Below, piece by piece: positions 37,492 to 49,771 of a DNA stretch of 64,000 nt; the stretch's first letter is position 1, and every line of letters begins with the position of its first letter. The position numbers were made by a program, and so were the translations under genes. The notes below the pieces were generated by a model. That model saw only the letters and a program-made list of their open reading frames with translations. It had not been told where the DNA came from and did not search any database. Origin of the DNA: Tribonema minus (Eukaryota > Sar > Xanthophyceae > Tribonematales > Tribonemataceae); contig JAFCMP010000223.1 of NCBI GenBank assembly GCA_017506865.1, positions 124,001 to 188,000 on the forward strand, in the 5' to 3' direction.

Positions 37492-40400
37492 CTACGGAGG
37501 GGCCGGCGGTTCGGCGCTGGCCGGCGAGGGCCGCGGCACTTGCAACAGTGCGATGCGGCGGTAAGCACTGACGTCGCCATCAGGGGCAATGACTGCGTTC
37601 CAGTTGTCGATCACGACACGTGTGAGCGCGCGCTGTAGCGCAAGGGAGGCGCGGCGGCGCCAGAAGGCAACGCGCTGCGCGAGATTGTAGCTGCCCTGCG
37701 AGCTCTGCTCGGCGAGTGCGTGTAGCAGCGCTTGGGTGTCGCGTGACATAGCGCCGAAGTGGTCAAAGGCTGCGGAAAATAGGGTGTGTGTAGTGGGGTC
37801 CAGGGCCCCTGAGACTACGTATGTGTCTATCTTTTCCTGCGAAGCCGATTCAAGCACGCGCTGCACATCGCGCGCGCCCCCCTGAGCCTGACGGAGGCGG
37901 GAGGGACATGAGCTGTCACGTATGGTGACGTCTATGCAACAAGCTACTCCAAAGCCGCCGCGCAGTTTAGTGCACCGGCCTGCCGCTACCGCGTCGGCGC
38001 TCGGCTGCACTTTAGGGACTGGAAGGCAGATCTGGTTGCTGCCGAAGACGATGTCCATGAACTTGTTGAACCCGTGGCGCGCCGCGTAGCGGCGGAAGGG
38101 GGCAAGGGTGTCCCGGTCGAGACCGCGGAGGTGGGCCACCTGCTTGAGCAGCTGAAAAAGCGCGTCTGCGAGCAAGTTGTGTCGCGTGACGTTGAGCCCT
38201 TGTGTGCAGCGGCGCAGGTGGGCACCTGACTCCACTGTTTTATGGCACTTGGGGCACCGCGCCGCAGCGGAGGCGGGGCGCTCCACGCCCAGGTGGCGCC
38301 GCAGCGTCTCGCGGAATTCCGGCGGCGACATGGTCTCCGCTGGGTCAGTGCTCGGCAGTTGCGCCAAGAAACCCATGGCCCCCTTAGAGGCACCGCTGCG
38401 CCACGCCGCGACTGCTTCCAACGCATTTGCTGCTTCAAGCCGGCGCAGCTGCGTGGCGGCGAGCCCTGCGTCAAGCACCCGTGATAGCGCGGCTTGACGC
38501 CGCGGCAGCACGGCGGCGGCGGGGCCTGGGCGGAGCCTGGCTCGCGCGCCGCCGCTGGCGCGGCGCGGCGCGCGCCGGCGCGAGTCCGCATGCCCAGCCC
38601 CGCAGCTCCGCCTGCCCGTTGCAGCAGATCGCGCAGTGCCCGCCACGCGCCGTCGTCCTGGCGCCAGTCCTGGTACCAGACCGAGGGCAGGAGCAGTGCG
38701 AGGGCCGCTGCGGCATCATCGCTGCCGCTGCGCAGCTGCTGCAGGCAGGTAGCTATCTGAGTGAAGGTGAAGCCATAGCGGGCGTGCTCCAGGACGCGGC
38801 TGCGTGCCGCCACTGGAAACGCCGCCAGTGCCGGTCCCATGCACTCGAGGGTACGCGCAGCAAATGCGGCACATGCACGCGGCGCCGCGCCCAGCACGCC
38901 AAAGCCGCCGCTCCCCAGCCGCAGATGCACGCGTACCTGCTGATGTGCTAGTAGCGTCACCGGGGCCTCGCCACCCCAGTCTGCGCCGCGTACCCATGCC
39001 ACTGCCGCCGCCCACAGAGAGGGCGGTGCCGCCGCCGCCGCAACCGCCGGCGGGCTGCGGCAATCGCCACCAGCCGCCGGCGCGCCATCGTGGGCCGGCG
39101 GCGTAAGGCCCGCCGATGGCTCCTGCGCCAGCGCAGCCACGGCCGCCAGCGTGATGGCATCGAAGCGCCGTAGCTCCTCGTGCGTGAGGGATGGCGCCGT
39201 GTTGCGCGCGACATGCCCTGCGCGGGCGGGGACAGCAAGACGCAGAATCGAGAAGGCAGCCTGCACATCCTCCATCTGCACCAGCTCCGCCACCAGGCGG
39301 TCGGTGCCGGGGGCACGAAGGGTCGCCGCTACGTGTGTGCGCACGAAGTCCTCGGTGCCCACCGGCACCCCCATCAGCGTGACACCGTCGTCACATACTG
39401 GTACGGGGACATCGGCGGCGGCGAAGACGGCGGCGGCGCGCTCGCGAGCGCCGCCTGAGGCCGGCACCAGCGCTGCGCATTTCGTGACATTGACCTGAAT
39501 GTTCAGCTCGCTCAGCGCCTGTTGTATGAAGCAGAAAGCGCGGCCAACGTGGCCGAGCACTGGCGCGTCACAGCTGGGCGTCATGATGGTGAGGTCATCG
39601 AGGTAGCCCGGAAGCGCCAGCTGCGGGAACTTGGCGCGGGCAGCCACCATGGTGCCGCGCAGTGCCAGCGCGAACAGCAGCGGCCCCAATGGGTCGCCCT
39701 GCTGCACGCCCTGTTGGGAGAGGATGATGGCGGCGTCGGCGTGCCCATCTAGGCCAAATTGCAGCCAAGGGGCCCGCCCGGGGCCGTAGATGTGCTCGAC
39801 GTAGCCGTACAGGCCAGGCAGATGCTCGGCCACCGCAGTGAGGACTGCCGAGCGCGACAGCGCGTTGAAGGCATTACTGCCGTCAATGGCAAGGAGCACG
39901 CCGCCGCACTCATGCGTGAGCTGCGCCATGAGCGCCACCCTCTCCGCGCCCCCCCGCGCGCCGACCCCAAACTGGCCAATGGGTTCTAGCAGCGCGGAGA
40001 CACGGTCTCGGGTGTCGGTGCAAAAGGTGCGGGCGAACAGGCGGCGGATGGTGTCGCCGCACGCGATGGGGCGCGCCTTCTCGCCCACAGCGCTGAGGCG
40101 CGCGGCTGCATGGAGGCGCCAAAAGGGGGCGGGCAGCGTGGCGGGGGTGGAGTACGCCGTGGTACCCAGCCACGCCAGTAGCTCAAGGAGCCAGTCAACC
40201 ATGCGCCCCGACGTGTGCGCCGTGTGCCGGACGCACTGCTGGAGGTGGGAGTTGCGCAGCCCAGAGGGACCGGCGGCCGAGCCAGAGTTGGCGGCGAGGA
40301 TGGCCTCACGTAGCCCGTCCGCTGTGAACGAAGCGCAGTTGAGTGGTGCCGGCGCCGCCAGCGCCGCCGCCGCCACTGAGCTGCGCGCCCGCGATGCCGC

Positions 40401-41663
40401 GGCATCCAGCTTCGCAGGCGCATCGCCAGCTGGGTGTTTAGCCTGCAGTTTATGCAAGGTAGCGGAGTCGCGGGGGGCAGATGTGTCAGTGCCCTCCGCC
40501 AGCAGCCGCGCGGCGCGCCCGACGCCGCCTGGCTGCCGCGCCGTCGCCGCCGCGCGCTCGCGGACTGCCGCCGCCGCCTCCGTCATGGACCTAGCGCGAC
40601 GCGCGCACGCACGGGCGGCGCCACGGCGGCAGAAGGCCAGCGCTGTGCGCGTGAGTAGCTCCAGCTCGCCTGCCGCGAAGGCCGCGAAACGGTGCGCCCG
40701 CGGCAGGGAGCCGTCGGGCACTAGCAGCAAGCACGGCAGCAGATGCAGCAGCTTGCACCATGCACCCGCTGTAGCGGACGCCTGCGCCGCTGCCTCGGCA
40801 CCGTGCGCCTGCGCTACCGCCGTTTGCGCCTCCCGGAGGCCCGCCAGCGTGGCCGTCAAAGCGGCCGTGAAGTCCGAGCGGTGCTCCAGGCGAATGCGGC
40901 GGCCGACCACCAGTTGCTGCTGCAGTACGTAGTCAAAGGAGAGTTCGTCCAGCGCTGCGCGCGCGGGCGAGAGCGGCGCGAGCGTCCAGAGCGGAAGCGC
41001 GCTGCGCCACGTTGGCCCTGCCGCAGCCACCGCGGCAGCTGCGCGGGCGCCGTGGCCCTGCGTGCCGCCACTGGCTGTAGGGAGGGGGAGAATGGGGGGC
41101 AGAGGCGCGACGCCGCGAGGCCCGCGCGGCGGCTGCGTTGTGCTCGCGGGCCGGGATTTGTCGAGGTGCTTGCGCAGGTGCAACTTCGTGAGCACGCACC
41201 CGGGCTCGCCGCACGATACGCATGCGCAGAGTACCAGCTCAGGTTCCACGGCGCAGTAGGTGCCCTCGCCAGCGCGGTGGAGGGTCAGACACTCGGCGTC
41301 AATCACCTGCATACGCGTGAGGAAATCTGCAGGCATATCCGGATGCTCGCGGCGCTGGTGATCCGCCAGCGCCGTGGCGATGCGGCGCGCCAGCGCCGGC
41401 GACGCTGATGTCTGCGCGGTGAGCGTGTGCGCCTCCCCGTTCCTGCGAAGGCGCGGTTTGGGCACTGGCACCCGAAAGAGGCAGCCAGTGTCATGTAAAG
41501 GGCAGCGCGGATAAATGGCAGCCGTTGCAGGCTGAGCGGGCGCCTGCACTGCCTCGGGCTGCGCCGGATCTGTGCCCGCCGCGGCAGCCGCTGCTGCAGC
41601 AGCAGCTGCCGCAAAGGCCGCTGATGCGGCTCCCCCTGATTCAGAAGTAGAGTCGAACATCAT
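37492..41663 (-). pseudogene. LINE ORF2: zinc finger, RT, restriction-like endonuclease
   Basis: It starts MMFDSTSE and has a poly-Ala stretch, then Cys/His-rich segments (RCPLHDTGC; CACVSCGEPGC with LRKHLDKS). RT has SAAGPSGLRNSHL, EKARPIACGD, motif A LLAIDGSNAFN, motif B GVQQGDPLGPLLFALAL, motif C GYLDDLTIM (about 39579-39608) and motif D NIQVNVTKC. Past the frameshift at about 38.5-38.6 kb the frame to 37492 carries GAMGFLAQLP, the finger CPKCHKTVESGAHLRRC, RHNLLADAL and an endonuclease-like core (MDIVFG, ACCIDVTIRD). Organisation matches RLE-type LINEs; no OTU or APE domain is seen. It is related to but distinct from the 6.9-12.7 kb family. Confidence 0.85.
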
Positions 41664-41696
41664 TACGATGAATGAGGGGAGCGCCGCACCGGCGGC

Positions 41697-44354
41697 TTAC
41701 AGGCCCGAGGCGCCGCCGCCTCCCTCCGGTGCCGGCGGCGGCGCCGTCAAGGTGCAGAGGAAGCGGTCGGCGGCGGACTGACCCTGAGGCAGCCCGCGCG
41801 AAGGGCGTGCAGCGGGGGGTTCCGCCGCCGAGCCCGGCGTGCGCTCAGCAGCCGTGCGCTTGCGGCTGGGGCGGGGTGTGCCACTGTCGGACATAAGCGC
41901 GCTGCTGTCACTGGCAGGCATGGGGGGCTGCCCGCTGCGCGAGGGGGAGGCGCTGCAGCCGCTGCCGTGCCGAGCCGCTGGCGACGATGCGCGCCGACAC
42001 CGCGAGCGCCCGCGTGAGCAGGAGCGCGGCGGCTGCCGCGGCGCCGCCGCTGCCTCCGGTGCCACCGCGGGGTCTGCTACCGCACATGCGGCCGCTGCCG
42101 CTGCCGCGCCGGCAGCACCTACAGCAGGCGGCGGCGCGCCCGCCGCCTCCGCCGCGGCGGCGCCCTCCGGCGCCGCGCCCGCCGCCTCCGCCGCGGCGGC
42201 GCCCGCCGCCGCCGCGCCTGCCGCCTTTGCGCCCGCCGCCGCCGTTGCCCCGTCCGCCGCCACCGCGGCCGCCGCGCCAGCCGCTTCAGAGCTAGCCTCA
42301 AGGTCTCCCGCCACGGGCATGGTGGCCACCGCGCCGGCGGCGTCCGCCGCCGGCACCGCCACGCGCGCAGCGCGCGCCGCTTCCGCTGTCAGCTGCGCCT
42401 CGAGTCGAGCGGTCGCCGCAGCGTTGCGCACCTGCTCTCCTTCGCGCAGGCTCCGTTGCTGCGCCGCCAGCCGTTCCGCACGAACTTGCTCTGCCAGAGA
42501 CCGGTCACAATCGGCCTCAGCAGCCCGCTTTCCCGCCTCGGCGGCTGCCAGCCGTTTTGTCAGTGCCTTGACCTGCTGCTGCAGCCCCTTCCGCGCGGTC
42601 CTCCCCTCCATGATGGCCCCCTGCAGCTGCTGAATGCGCTGCTCCTGGCCCAGCTGCGCAGGGTCCGCGTCGGCCGCCGGCGGCGGCGGCGAGGCGCCCG
42701 GCGACGCGCTCGCCCGCGCGGGTGTCGAGGCGGCGGCAGCGTCCGTCGCGGCGGCGCCGGTCGCCGCCAGCGCTGGGGGCTGCGAGGCGGCGGCGCCGGT
42801 AGGCGCACGCTGCGTTGCGGCGGCTGCCGCCGCGGCTGGAGCCGCGGCTACCGCAGGGTCACCGGCCGCTGTGCCAGTGGCGGCAGCTGGCGTGGTGCAT
42901 ATGGCGGGGAGCGTGGTGTGTGCGCAACGCGCTGCCCGGCACTGCTGACCTGGGCGCGTGAAGTGCCGTCGCAGGCAGGACGGGCACGCCGTCAGATTAT
43001 CTGGGCCCAGCAGCCGCAGCGCTACTTCCGTGCCGTCCACTGTGCATAGGACCGAGTGCGCGAGTTGCCGCGCCACGCCGCGGGCCACTGTGAGCTCCCA
43101 AACACCAGCGGCGCCTGGCGATGCCGCCGACGCCGGCGCCGCGGATGAGGCCGCACCGCCAATGCCCACGCCACAGGTCTTCAGAGCGCTGGCCAGCAGC
43201 AGAAAGGCGGCGGAAGTACCGCCGCCGCCCGCCCGCAAGCGCACCGGCGCGATGGGCACGCCAGGAGCTGCGAGTGCGGGCGCAAGCAGCATTGCAAGCT
43301 GCGCTGCAGACCACGCAGCCGGCGCGCCGCGCACAGTCACCGTGACCGGGGCGCTCATGTCACCAGCGCGGGCGATGCGCAAGCGGAAGCCGCTGAAGCT
43401 GAAGTCAGCGGAGTCGCCGGCCGCGCCGAGAGCCGCGTCAACGAGCGCAGCCGGCGCACGCAAGCATAGCACGCGGAAGTCATCGCGAGGCGACAGCGGC
43501 GCCAGCGTCTCTGCACCCTTGAGCAAGGATGCAAGCGAGGCAGCGTCTACGGCGCCCGCCCTCGCCGCCTCATGCATGTACGTGAGCGCCGTCGCTAGCA
43601 GCTGCTGGCGCCCCCGCGTGAGTCGGGCGCGGCGCTGGGCGGCCGCCGCTGGGGTGCTGCGCTCGCGCTCGTGAGGCTGACGGGCCGGCGCGAGCTCCGC
43701 TAACAGTGCGCGGACACTGGCCGGCAAGGCAGCCAAGTGCTCCTGGTTGTAGCAGGAGACAGAATCCACCGTAAAGGATGTGTAGTCCGCGCCAGCTGCC
43801 GCGGCAGGTGGTACAAACGGCTGTCCTTCTACTGTCTGGCGGCCCTGCAGGCGCGCTGCCGCTGCCATGAGGCGACCCGCAGCGGCTCCGCCCTTGCGCC
43901 CCGCCGCCGCTACAGCGGGGGGAACGAAGAAGTACTGCTCCTGATCAGCAGCCTGAAACATCGCGCGTGCCTGCTGGTCCGGTTGCTCCCGCGTGAAGGC
44001 GGACGAGGCAGCAGTGTAGCTGCCTCGGGGAGTGAAGTAGGCTGCATCGTGGCCGTGCAGCAGCCGTGCCTCCTCCCGAAGCAGGTTGCTCTTCGCTGTA
44101 AGCGACGGGACTGTTGTCGCGGTTTTGGCGGCTTTGGCCGCCCACGAGGCAGCAGCGGCGGGAGGGGTGGTCGCACGACCAGTTGGACCAGCTGGCGTGT
44201 CGCCAGTCGCCGCTGGCAGCACCACCTCCATCGCTTCAGATGCCATGAAACGACTTGAAGTTGTAAGTGGGGCGGGCCCCGCTGCCCCGCCCCTGAGACA
44301 CTGTGGCGGCTGCCCCTCGCTGAGGGTGCCGAGCGTTGGCTGAACAGCAGGCAC
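41697..44354 (-). CDS. LINE ORF1: coiled-coil RNA-binding-type protein
   Basis: An uninterrupted 885-codon frame upstream of ORF2, in the ORF1 (gag-like) position. A Cys-rich finger, ACPSCLRRHF then QQCRAARC, lies at about residues 455-473. A predicted coiled coil follows at about 565-665 (RIQQLQGAIMEGRTARKGLQ and onward). The rest is Ala/Pro-rich with short GAAAAEAAG-type repeats. ORF1 proteins usually coat the element RNA and deliver it to the nucleus; here that is inferred from position, finger and coiled coil. Confidence 0.7.
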   Translation of the reverse strand: MPAVQPTLGTLSEGQPPQCLRGGAAGPAPLTTSSRFMASEAMEVVLPAATGDTPAGPTGRATTPPAAAASWAAKAAKTATTVPSLTAKSNLLREEARLLHGHDAAYFTPRGSYTAASSAFTREQPDQQARAMFQAADQEQYFFVPPAVAAAGRKGGAAAGRLMAAAARLQGRQTVEGQPFVPPAAAAGADYTSFTVDSVSCYNQEHLAALPASVRALLAELAPARQPHERERSTPAAAAQRRARLTRGRQQLLATALTYMHEAARAGAVDAASLASLLKGAETLAPLSPRDDFRVLCLRAPAALVDAALGAAGDSADFSFSGFRLRIARAGDMSAPVTVTVRGAPAAWSAAQLAMLLAPALAAPGVPIAPVRLRAGGGGTSAAFLLLASALKTCGVGIGGAASSAAPASAASPGAAGVWELTVARGVARQLAHSVLCTVDGTEVALRLLGPDNLTACPSCLRRHFTRPGQQCRAARCAHTTLPAICTTPAAATGTAAGDPAVAAAPAAAAAAATQRAPTGAAASQPPALAATGAAATDAAAASTPARASASPGASPPPPAADADPAQLGQEQRIQQLQGAIMEGRTARKGLQQQVKALTKRLAAAEAGKRAAEADCDRSLAEQVRAERLAAQQRSLREGEQVRNAAATARLEAQLTAEAARAARVAVPAADAAGAVATMPVAGDLEASSEAAGAAAAVAADGATAAAGAKAAGAAAAGAAAAEAAGAAPEGAAAAEAAGAPPPAVGAAGAAAAAAACAVADPAVAPEAAAAPRQPPRSCSRGRSRCRRASSPAARHGSGCSASPSRSGQPPMPASDSSALMSDSGTPRPSRKRTAAERTPGSAAEPPAARPSRGLPQGQSAADRFLCTLTAPPPAPEGGGGASGL

Positions 44355-44457
44355 ACAGGGTGGGATTCACCAACGTGGCGTCAGCAAAATCCACCCTGCA
44401 GTGAAGTTCAAGGCAATTTTGATTTGATGAGAAGAACACTAGCTGCGCAGGACACCT

Positions 44458-47400
44458 ATGTTGTGTGCTGGCATACGCCTGCTGACCACAGGACGCCTGA
44501 CAGCCAGATGTCGAGCTCAGACAGCATGTAGTCTTGCAAGGCACTTCTCTGCTGGTGATGCTAGCAGTGGACGTAAGCCGCCGCTCCAAGATGCACAATC
44601 GTCGGAGCGCATCGCCACATATGACTTCAAGGCGCTTTCGTCGTCGCCACTGGGTGGCCGCATCATGGCTCTGGGCCATAAGGGCAAGTGGGAAGCAGCT
44701 GTCAAAGCCTTTCAAGATGCCGAGGCCAAGCATCACAAGCCGACGGTCTCCGAGAACAGGGCTCTACTCTTTGCGCTGGCCCGGGGCGGTGGCAAGGACG
44801 AGGTCTGGGCTGCTGTGCAACGATTGAGTGACTTAGGTGCTCTAACTGCTTTCGATTACGAGCACGCCCTTCAGGCGCACGAGAAGCCTCGCCACTGGTC
44901 TGGAGCCTTGAGGCTGTTAAGCCACATGGACAAGAACAACATCAAATGGACAGTCCGCGCCTGCAGCCACGCATTACTCACACTAGGATTTGCAGGGCGA
45001 TTGAATGCTGCGCTCCAGCTGTTACAGAAAATGCATCAACGCGGCCTAAGCCCTGACCCTGCCAACTACCTGCAGCTCATCGCCGAATGTCGCCGCCACA
45101 GCAAGAAAGCACTAGTGCGCGATGCTGGGGACAGCAGAGGTGGCAGCAAGCAGGCAATCGAGTTGTTGCAGAGCATGGAGCAGCTGGGCGTGATGCCCAA
45201 CTTCAAGCACTACAGCGCTGCAATCAACGTGTGCGGGAAGGCGGGAGATTGGGCTGCTGCCGTTCACATCTTCCAGCAGATGCAGCAAAAGGTGAAGAGG
45301 TAGCATGCACAACCTACTTGGTCTCTGCATGCCAATTGGATGTTCTGGCAGTGTCCCACAGCAAAGATGTGTCCGCTTATCGCAATCATAATGATTGCAG
45401 CACCTAGGTGCCAGACTGGGACCCACATTCTACTGTTACGGGTCTGCAAACAGCGTTGTGTGTCACATCTAATGCATGACTTACATTCTTTAGAGCTTAC
45501 TTTGCAGCAGTGTTACTGTCAGTGATAGTATTCAAAGGGAATGCATGCATCATGACATTTGCGAGGCAATCACAATTTGCATATGCGGCATCAGCCAATG
45601 TTTAAAGACATGTCAACGACACCATTGTAAGTGCACAACCCAACTCTTTGCCAATCAGGAGGCTTCATATTGATGACAAGATGTTGCTGCACAATTGACA
45701 AAGGCTGTCTTGTTGCTGGCATGCTGAATGCGTGTTGCAGGGGATGAGAGCAAATACTCCCTGCTGGAATGCTCTTCTGGATGCCCTCGGCAGGGCGAAG
45801 AAGATTGACCTAATGCTGACGGCATACAGGAGCATGCTTACAAGTGGCCAACGGCCAAATGTCGTCACCTTGACTTGTATATTGGACCAAGCTGGGGCGG
45901 CTGGAGAGTGCAGCATTACGGAGGACATCTGGAGGGAGATGCAGCGTCTCAAGCTGACACCTGATACCCAGAGCTATGGTGCCTGCATCAACTGCTATGC
46001 AGTGGCAGGAGAACCGGATAAGGCGGAGTCAGTGCTCGCAGAAATGCGCCAGTCCTCCATGACCAAGCCTAATGCCATCGTGTACAACAGGTGTGTGTGT
46101 GCATGTGCGTGTGCCATGCCATGATCGTGCCTGCCAACTTGAAACCATGTGCCGTCTGCAGTCGCAGAACTAGCAGCTGCGTGGCATTACATGGCACTTC
46201 ATGGCTGTTGGCAGCTGTGTGTTGAGAGCAACGGTTTCTCATTGCAATTAATGCACATGCACCACATGTGATCTCAAGTCCCTCTCGCATTTCAGGAAGT
46301 CTGCATGTGCCTGCACAACGGGCTTATGTGGTGTGCGCGATTCACTTACAGCTATGGTGCCACAGTGCACGAGTTTCAAACAGATGAATCAGCACATTTG
46401 CACAAGGCCGAGCAGTTTTCGAGAGATCTTATGCTTCCGTATTTGAGCAGCGGTTTAGTCACATACTCATCATGGGGCATCATCATCTGATTCAGTTGGT
46501 TATAACTGGTTGAAGCTGTTTTTTTTATTTCATTGCTACCGCTGGTACCTGGCCAGAAGCGTTCAACTTGATGTGATCTTGCAAACATTGTAATAATTAT
46601 TGTTAACTTGTCCCTAAAGTACACGTGTGGCATCATGCACACTCTTAGCTGTCCTGCTAGCACTCTCGTATGCATGTGTGGCAAGTGCTGTTGCATGGCC
46701 TGTGACTCAGAGGCTGTGTGCGCCTAGGTGTTGTTGATGCAATGCGTCTTGGTACCTGAACAACCAGGTGTAACAGCCTGAGTTGTCGGTACAATCCATC
46801 TCGGTACCTGTACAACACTGTGTCGTACAGGAACCAAGATGAATTCAAGTTGTATCATTGTGTTGTACCGGTATTGAGGTGCGTTGAAGTGGTGACAACA
46901 CCTGGGCGCACAGTTGGAGCCACCGCAGTACTACTTCTGCCATACATCACCTGTAGCGTACGCAAAATATGTGGCCATGGGCAGTAGCGATCATGATCAG
47001 AATGTGCCTGACAGCTGTCCTTCTGCCTTGCTGGTTCTCCTCTTCAACTTAAACGGTCAGCGTCATGAAAGCGTACTACCAGAAGGGGCGATTGGACGAG
47101 GCAGTGCTCATCATCGACCGGATGGTTGTAGAGGGGGTACAGCCAAACCTGGACACATGGAGAAGCATCATTCATGCTGCAGACGCACTGGGTGACGTCA
47201 GGAGGGCAGACGAGCTCTACGCTGGTGCTCTGTCTTCACAGGCAATCAACCCTTACACGCCATGGCGGACCGATGCCATCACACTTACCTCTCAGGCTGG
47301 CAAGAGGCTCGTGAAGGGAAGCATAGTGAGTAAAGACAGGGTATCCTATAGACTATGGGCAGTGTGTTCAGGAGAATGCATGTCAAAGTAACTTTCAGTG

Positions 47401-48301
47401 CGGCCGTCAACATTGAAGCACCTGTCCGTAACAACCATGTGCACAAAGCCATCATGGATGATCATGTCGATGCATCAATACTTGCAATCATAGTATGCAG
47501 AGTCTCCCCCAAGGTTTGGCAACAGTGAAGTTTTGTTTTGCTGTGTGACTCAACATTGCTCGCGCCATTTCCATCCCAAGCCGACTCAATCAGCCCTGTT
47601 GGTATTTACGAGATCGATTGTGTTCCTCATTGAGTTGCCTCGTCATGTTTTGAGTAACTTTGTTAAGTATACGTATAGGCAACAAGAGCTTCTGGTCCTT
47701 TATGTGTATGTTAGATAGATACTTCCCAGCACTTTGTGAGCATTACTGCAGTGTTTGTAATCATCTCGGGTGTTGAACAACATGCTCCTGCAGTGCTGCA
47801 TATGCATATGTGTCTTAATTCAACTTCTTGAGGAATAAGCGTCCCTGACAGGACTCCTGTTGTCATGATGACAGTCACCCAAATTAAAGCAAGAGTCTGT
47901 TTCTGAATCTCAACGTTTGAGTTTCTCATGAGATGCATGGCGTGCCGTCTTTGCACAGCACCACAGTATCATCTACTTCGAAATATGCATATAAAGCATG
48001 ACTGATTTACTCGCCAAGCCGAGTATGATTCAGGCGTGCTGAGTATGACTGCGTGCCTCCTTCACTGTGCCTATAGATGGACCTGCACGGGCTGAATCCA
48101 GCCACGGCCAAAGCTGCAGTGCGACACGAACTGCGCCTGCGACAAGCCTGCACCACCAAGCGCGAAGCTCCTCTATACATCATCACAGGGAAGGGTGCTG
48201 GCGGGCTACAACGAGCAGTCACCAACACCCTCACGTCCCAGGGCGTACATCACCTACATCTCGAAGGCAATCCTGGCGTACTTAACGTGCCCCCAACATA
48301 G
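44458..48301 (+). CDS. PPR-SMR protein, unit 3 copy (4 exons)
   Basis: Exons are 44458-45291, 45741-46090, 47061-47325 and 48077-48301, with intron phases 0, 2 and 0, giving 557 aa. The leader (MLCAGIRLLTTGRLTARCRA) is Arg-rich, lacks acidic residues and resembles a mitochondrial or plastid presequence. Several PPR motifs follow across exons 1-3, for example HYSAAINVCGKAGDWAAAVH and SYGACINCYAVAGEPDKAES. Exon 4 is an Smr domain with the intact MDLHGLNPATAK, ITGKGAG and GNPGVLNV motifs. Of the three copies this one has no visible lesion and the best leader, so it is the likeliest functional gene. Its 5' flank was replaced by the LINE ending near 44400. Confidence 0.9.
46714..46913. mobile_element. 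MITE-like foldback in PPR-SMR unit 3 intron 2
   Basis: Imperfect terminal inverted repeats of about 20 bp bound the element: CTGTGTGCGCCTAGGTGTTGT at 46714-46734 and the reverse complement of CTGTGCGCCCAGGTGTTGT at 46895-46913. Internal inverted pieces (CTTGGTACCTG and CAGGAACCAAG) extend the foldback. No such insert is seen in the same intron of units 1 and 2. No clear target-site duplication is visible. Confidence 0.55.
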
Positions 48302-49771
48302 CTGAGTGACACGAGCCCTGCAGCATCATTTGAATGACACCAGTAGGGCATGCGCATCGAGTCCCTGATAGTAGCACTCGGCACTGTTAAAGTGCCCACA
48401 CACAAGCTTATGCCTCTGCTATAGTAGGTGCCTGTGAGGTGCCTGTCTAATATCTGGTCAGGGTCCGGTTAAATTGCTCAGATTCAACTCGTAAGGCTAG
48501 CGAAAGTCCCTTAACAAAGGGAAAATGACACAGGTGCAGTGTAAATGACATATGTATGTACTTCGACTCATGATGGCCATCATTTTTCTACATTCCCACT
48601 TGTCTTCAAGTTGCTGGTACAGATCCTGGAGCTGATGATGTGAATTACCCGAGCATGAGCTTGTTCACTGTGCACACGCACACTTGTTGAAGGGTATTGA
48701 ACAAAGGATTGTTTGTGCCCAGAATCTTCCTGTAATGCATTGCCTGATTCAGAGGCTGCGTGGCAGCTTGCAGATATGACGTTGCCTGCAAGCAATGCGA
48801 GGTTGGCTACGAAGTCTTGAGTTTGCGGACTTCATGGTGTGACTATAGCCCCCTCATACATCGCCCGCGCCAGGATCCGCTGATAGCACCTGAATCCCGC
48901 CACAGCTTGTTGGCTGCAACGGTCCGGTCACTGGTGACACAGGTTTCATGTGCAGCACAAACCGTCATTGCAATCCACACCTGTACGTATGGTGTCAGTT
49001 TTCTGACGCTGGTATACTATAGTCATTATGTCACCCAAGGCCACCAGCGTTGATCCTGTTGCCAAACCCTGTTGAGCACTGCAGTAACTGTACTTTGCTG
49101 CTCTGAGTCATCAGGCTCAATATACTCTAGCAGCTTGGTGCCCCAAATACCACAAGTCTGGTGGGTTGACAACAGCAGTTCGCAGAATGCTGACACAGCC
49201 GAATCCTGGCTTGATTTAATTGTGTGGTCTGTGCAATGGCCTCTTGATCTTGTGAGCTTTTGTGCATAAAGCTCTTGAGATCACCTCTTGACACACATTG
49301 GTGGTACCTTCAGTACTTCTCTTACGCGCATGCCCAGTGACACTCTCTAAAAGCCTGGCCTTAACCATGGGCTTGCAGGCGGCTTCATGTGTGGGACCTC
49401 ATTGCTCACAATGCGAGCGACCATCAATCATCCTGTACTTCCACCAGGTATGTAGAGTGCTGCACAATCAGCCCTTATTGAATCAAGATGCCAGCCAAGG
49501 CCTGCTCACAGCATGCACAACCAGAAAGCTACATGTCTACTTCAACAGATGACTCACACGAGAGCTCCAGCCTCCAAACTGCAAGTTGCACTTACACTGG
49601 TTGCTCTCAGGCTGCAGTCTGAACAACACCGGATTGCAACATAACTCATCACAAAATAAGATGGAAAATTGATGTCACAATGACTCACGGGCACTCCACG
49701 GAATGTGAGCACAACTTGCGTGCAATATCAAGATATACCACAGCCACGAATGGCTATGTATTGTGCATACA
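48302..49771. other. Spacer between convergent unit 3 genes
   Basis: Holds the 3' ends of PPR-SMR (+) and UMP synthase (-). TGTAA at 48540-48544 and its complement TTACA at 49592-49596 are possible polyadenylation signals for the two genes, but are common by chance. No other gene is seen. Confidence 0.55.

Larger units (their letters stand above)
37490..44400 (-). mobile_element. Second LINE family: two ORFs, RT and RLE
   Basis: A GC-rich element on the - strand between units 2 and 3. ORF1 (41697-44354) and ORF2 (37492-41663) are separated by 33 nt. The element abuts the hairpin at its 3' side and lies about 100 bp from the start codon of PPR-SMR unit 3 at its 5' side. No target-site duplication could be identified, so the ends are approximate. 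One frameshift in ORF2 suggests it is inactive or contains a sequencing error. Confidence 0.85.

Noticed and set aside
39838-40932. 364-codon + strand frame inside the - strand LINE ORF2
   Set aside because: It overlaps the RT domain, whose motifs are unambiguous on -. The + frame is compositionally biased and has no motif.
37300-44420. Target-site duplication for the - strand LINE
   Set aside because: Only a 6-bp TTCAAG match could be found near both ends, which is not convincing, and the hairpin confuses the 3' boundary.
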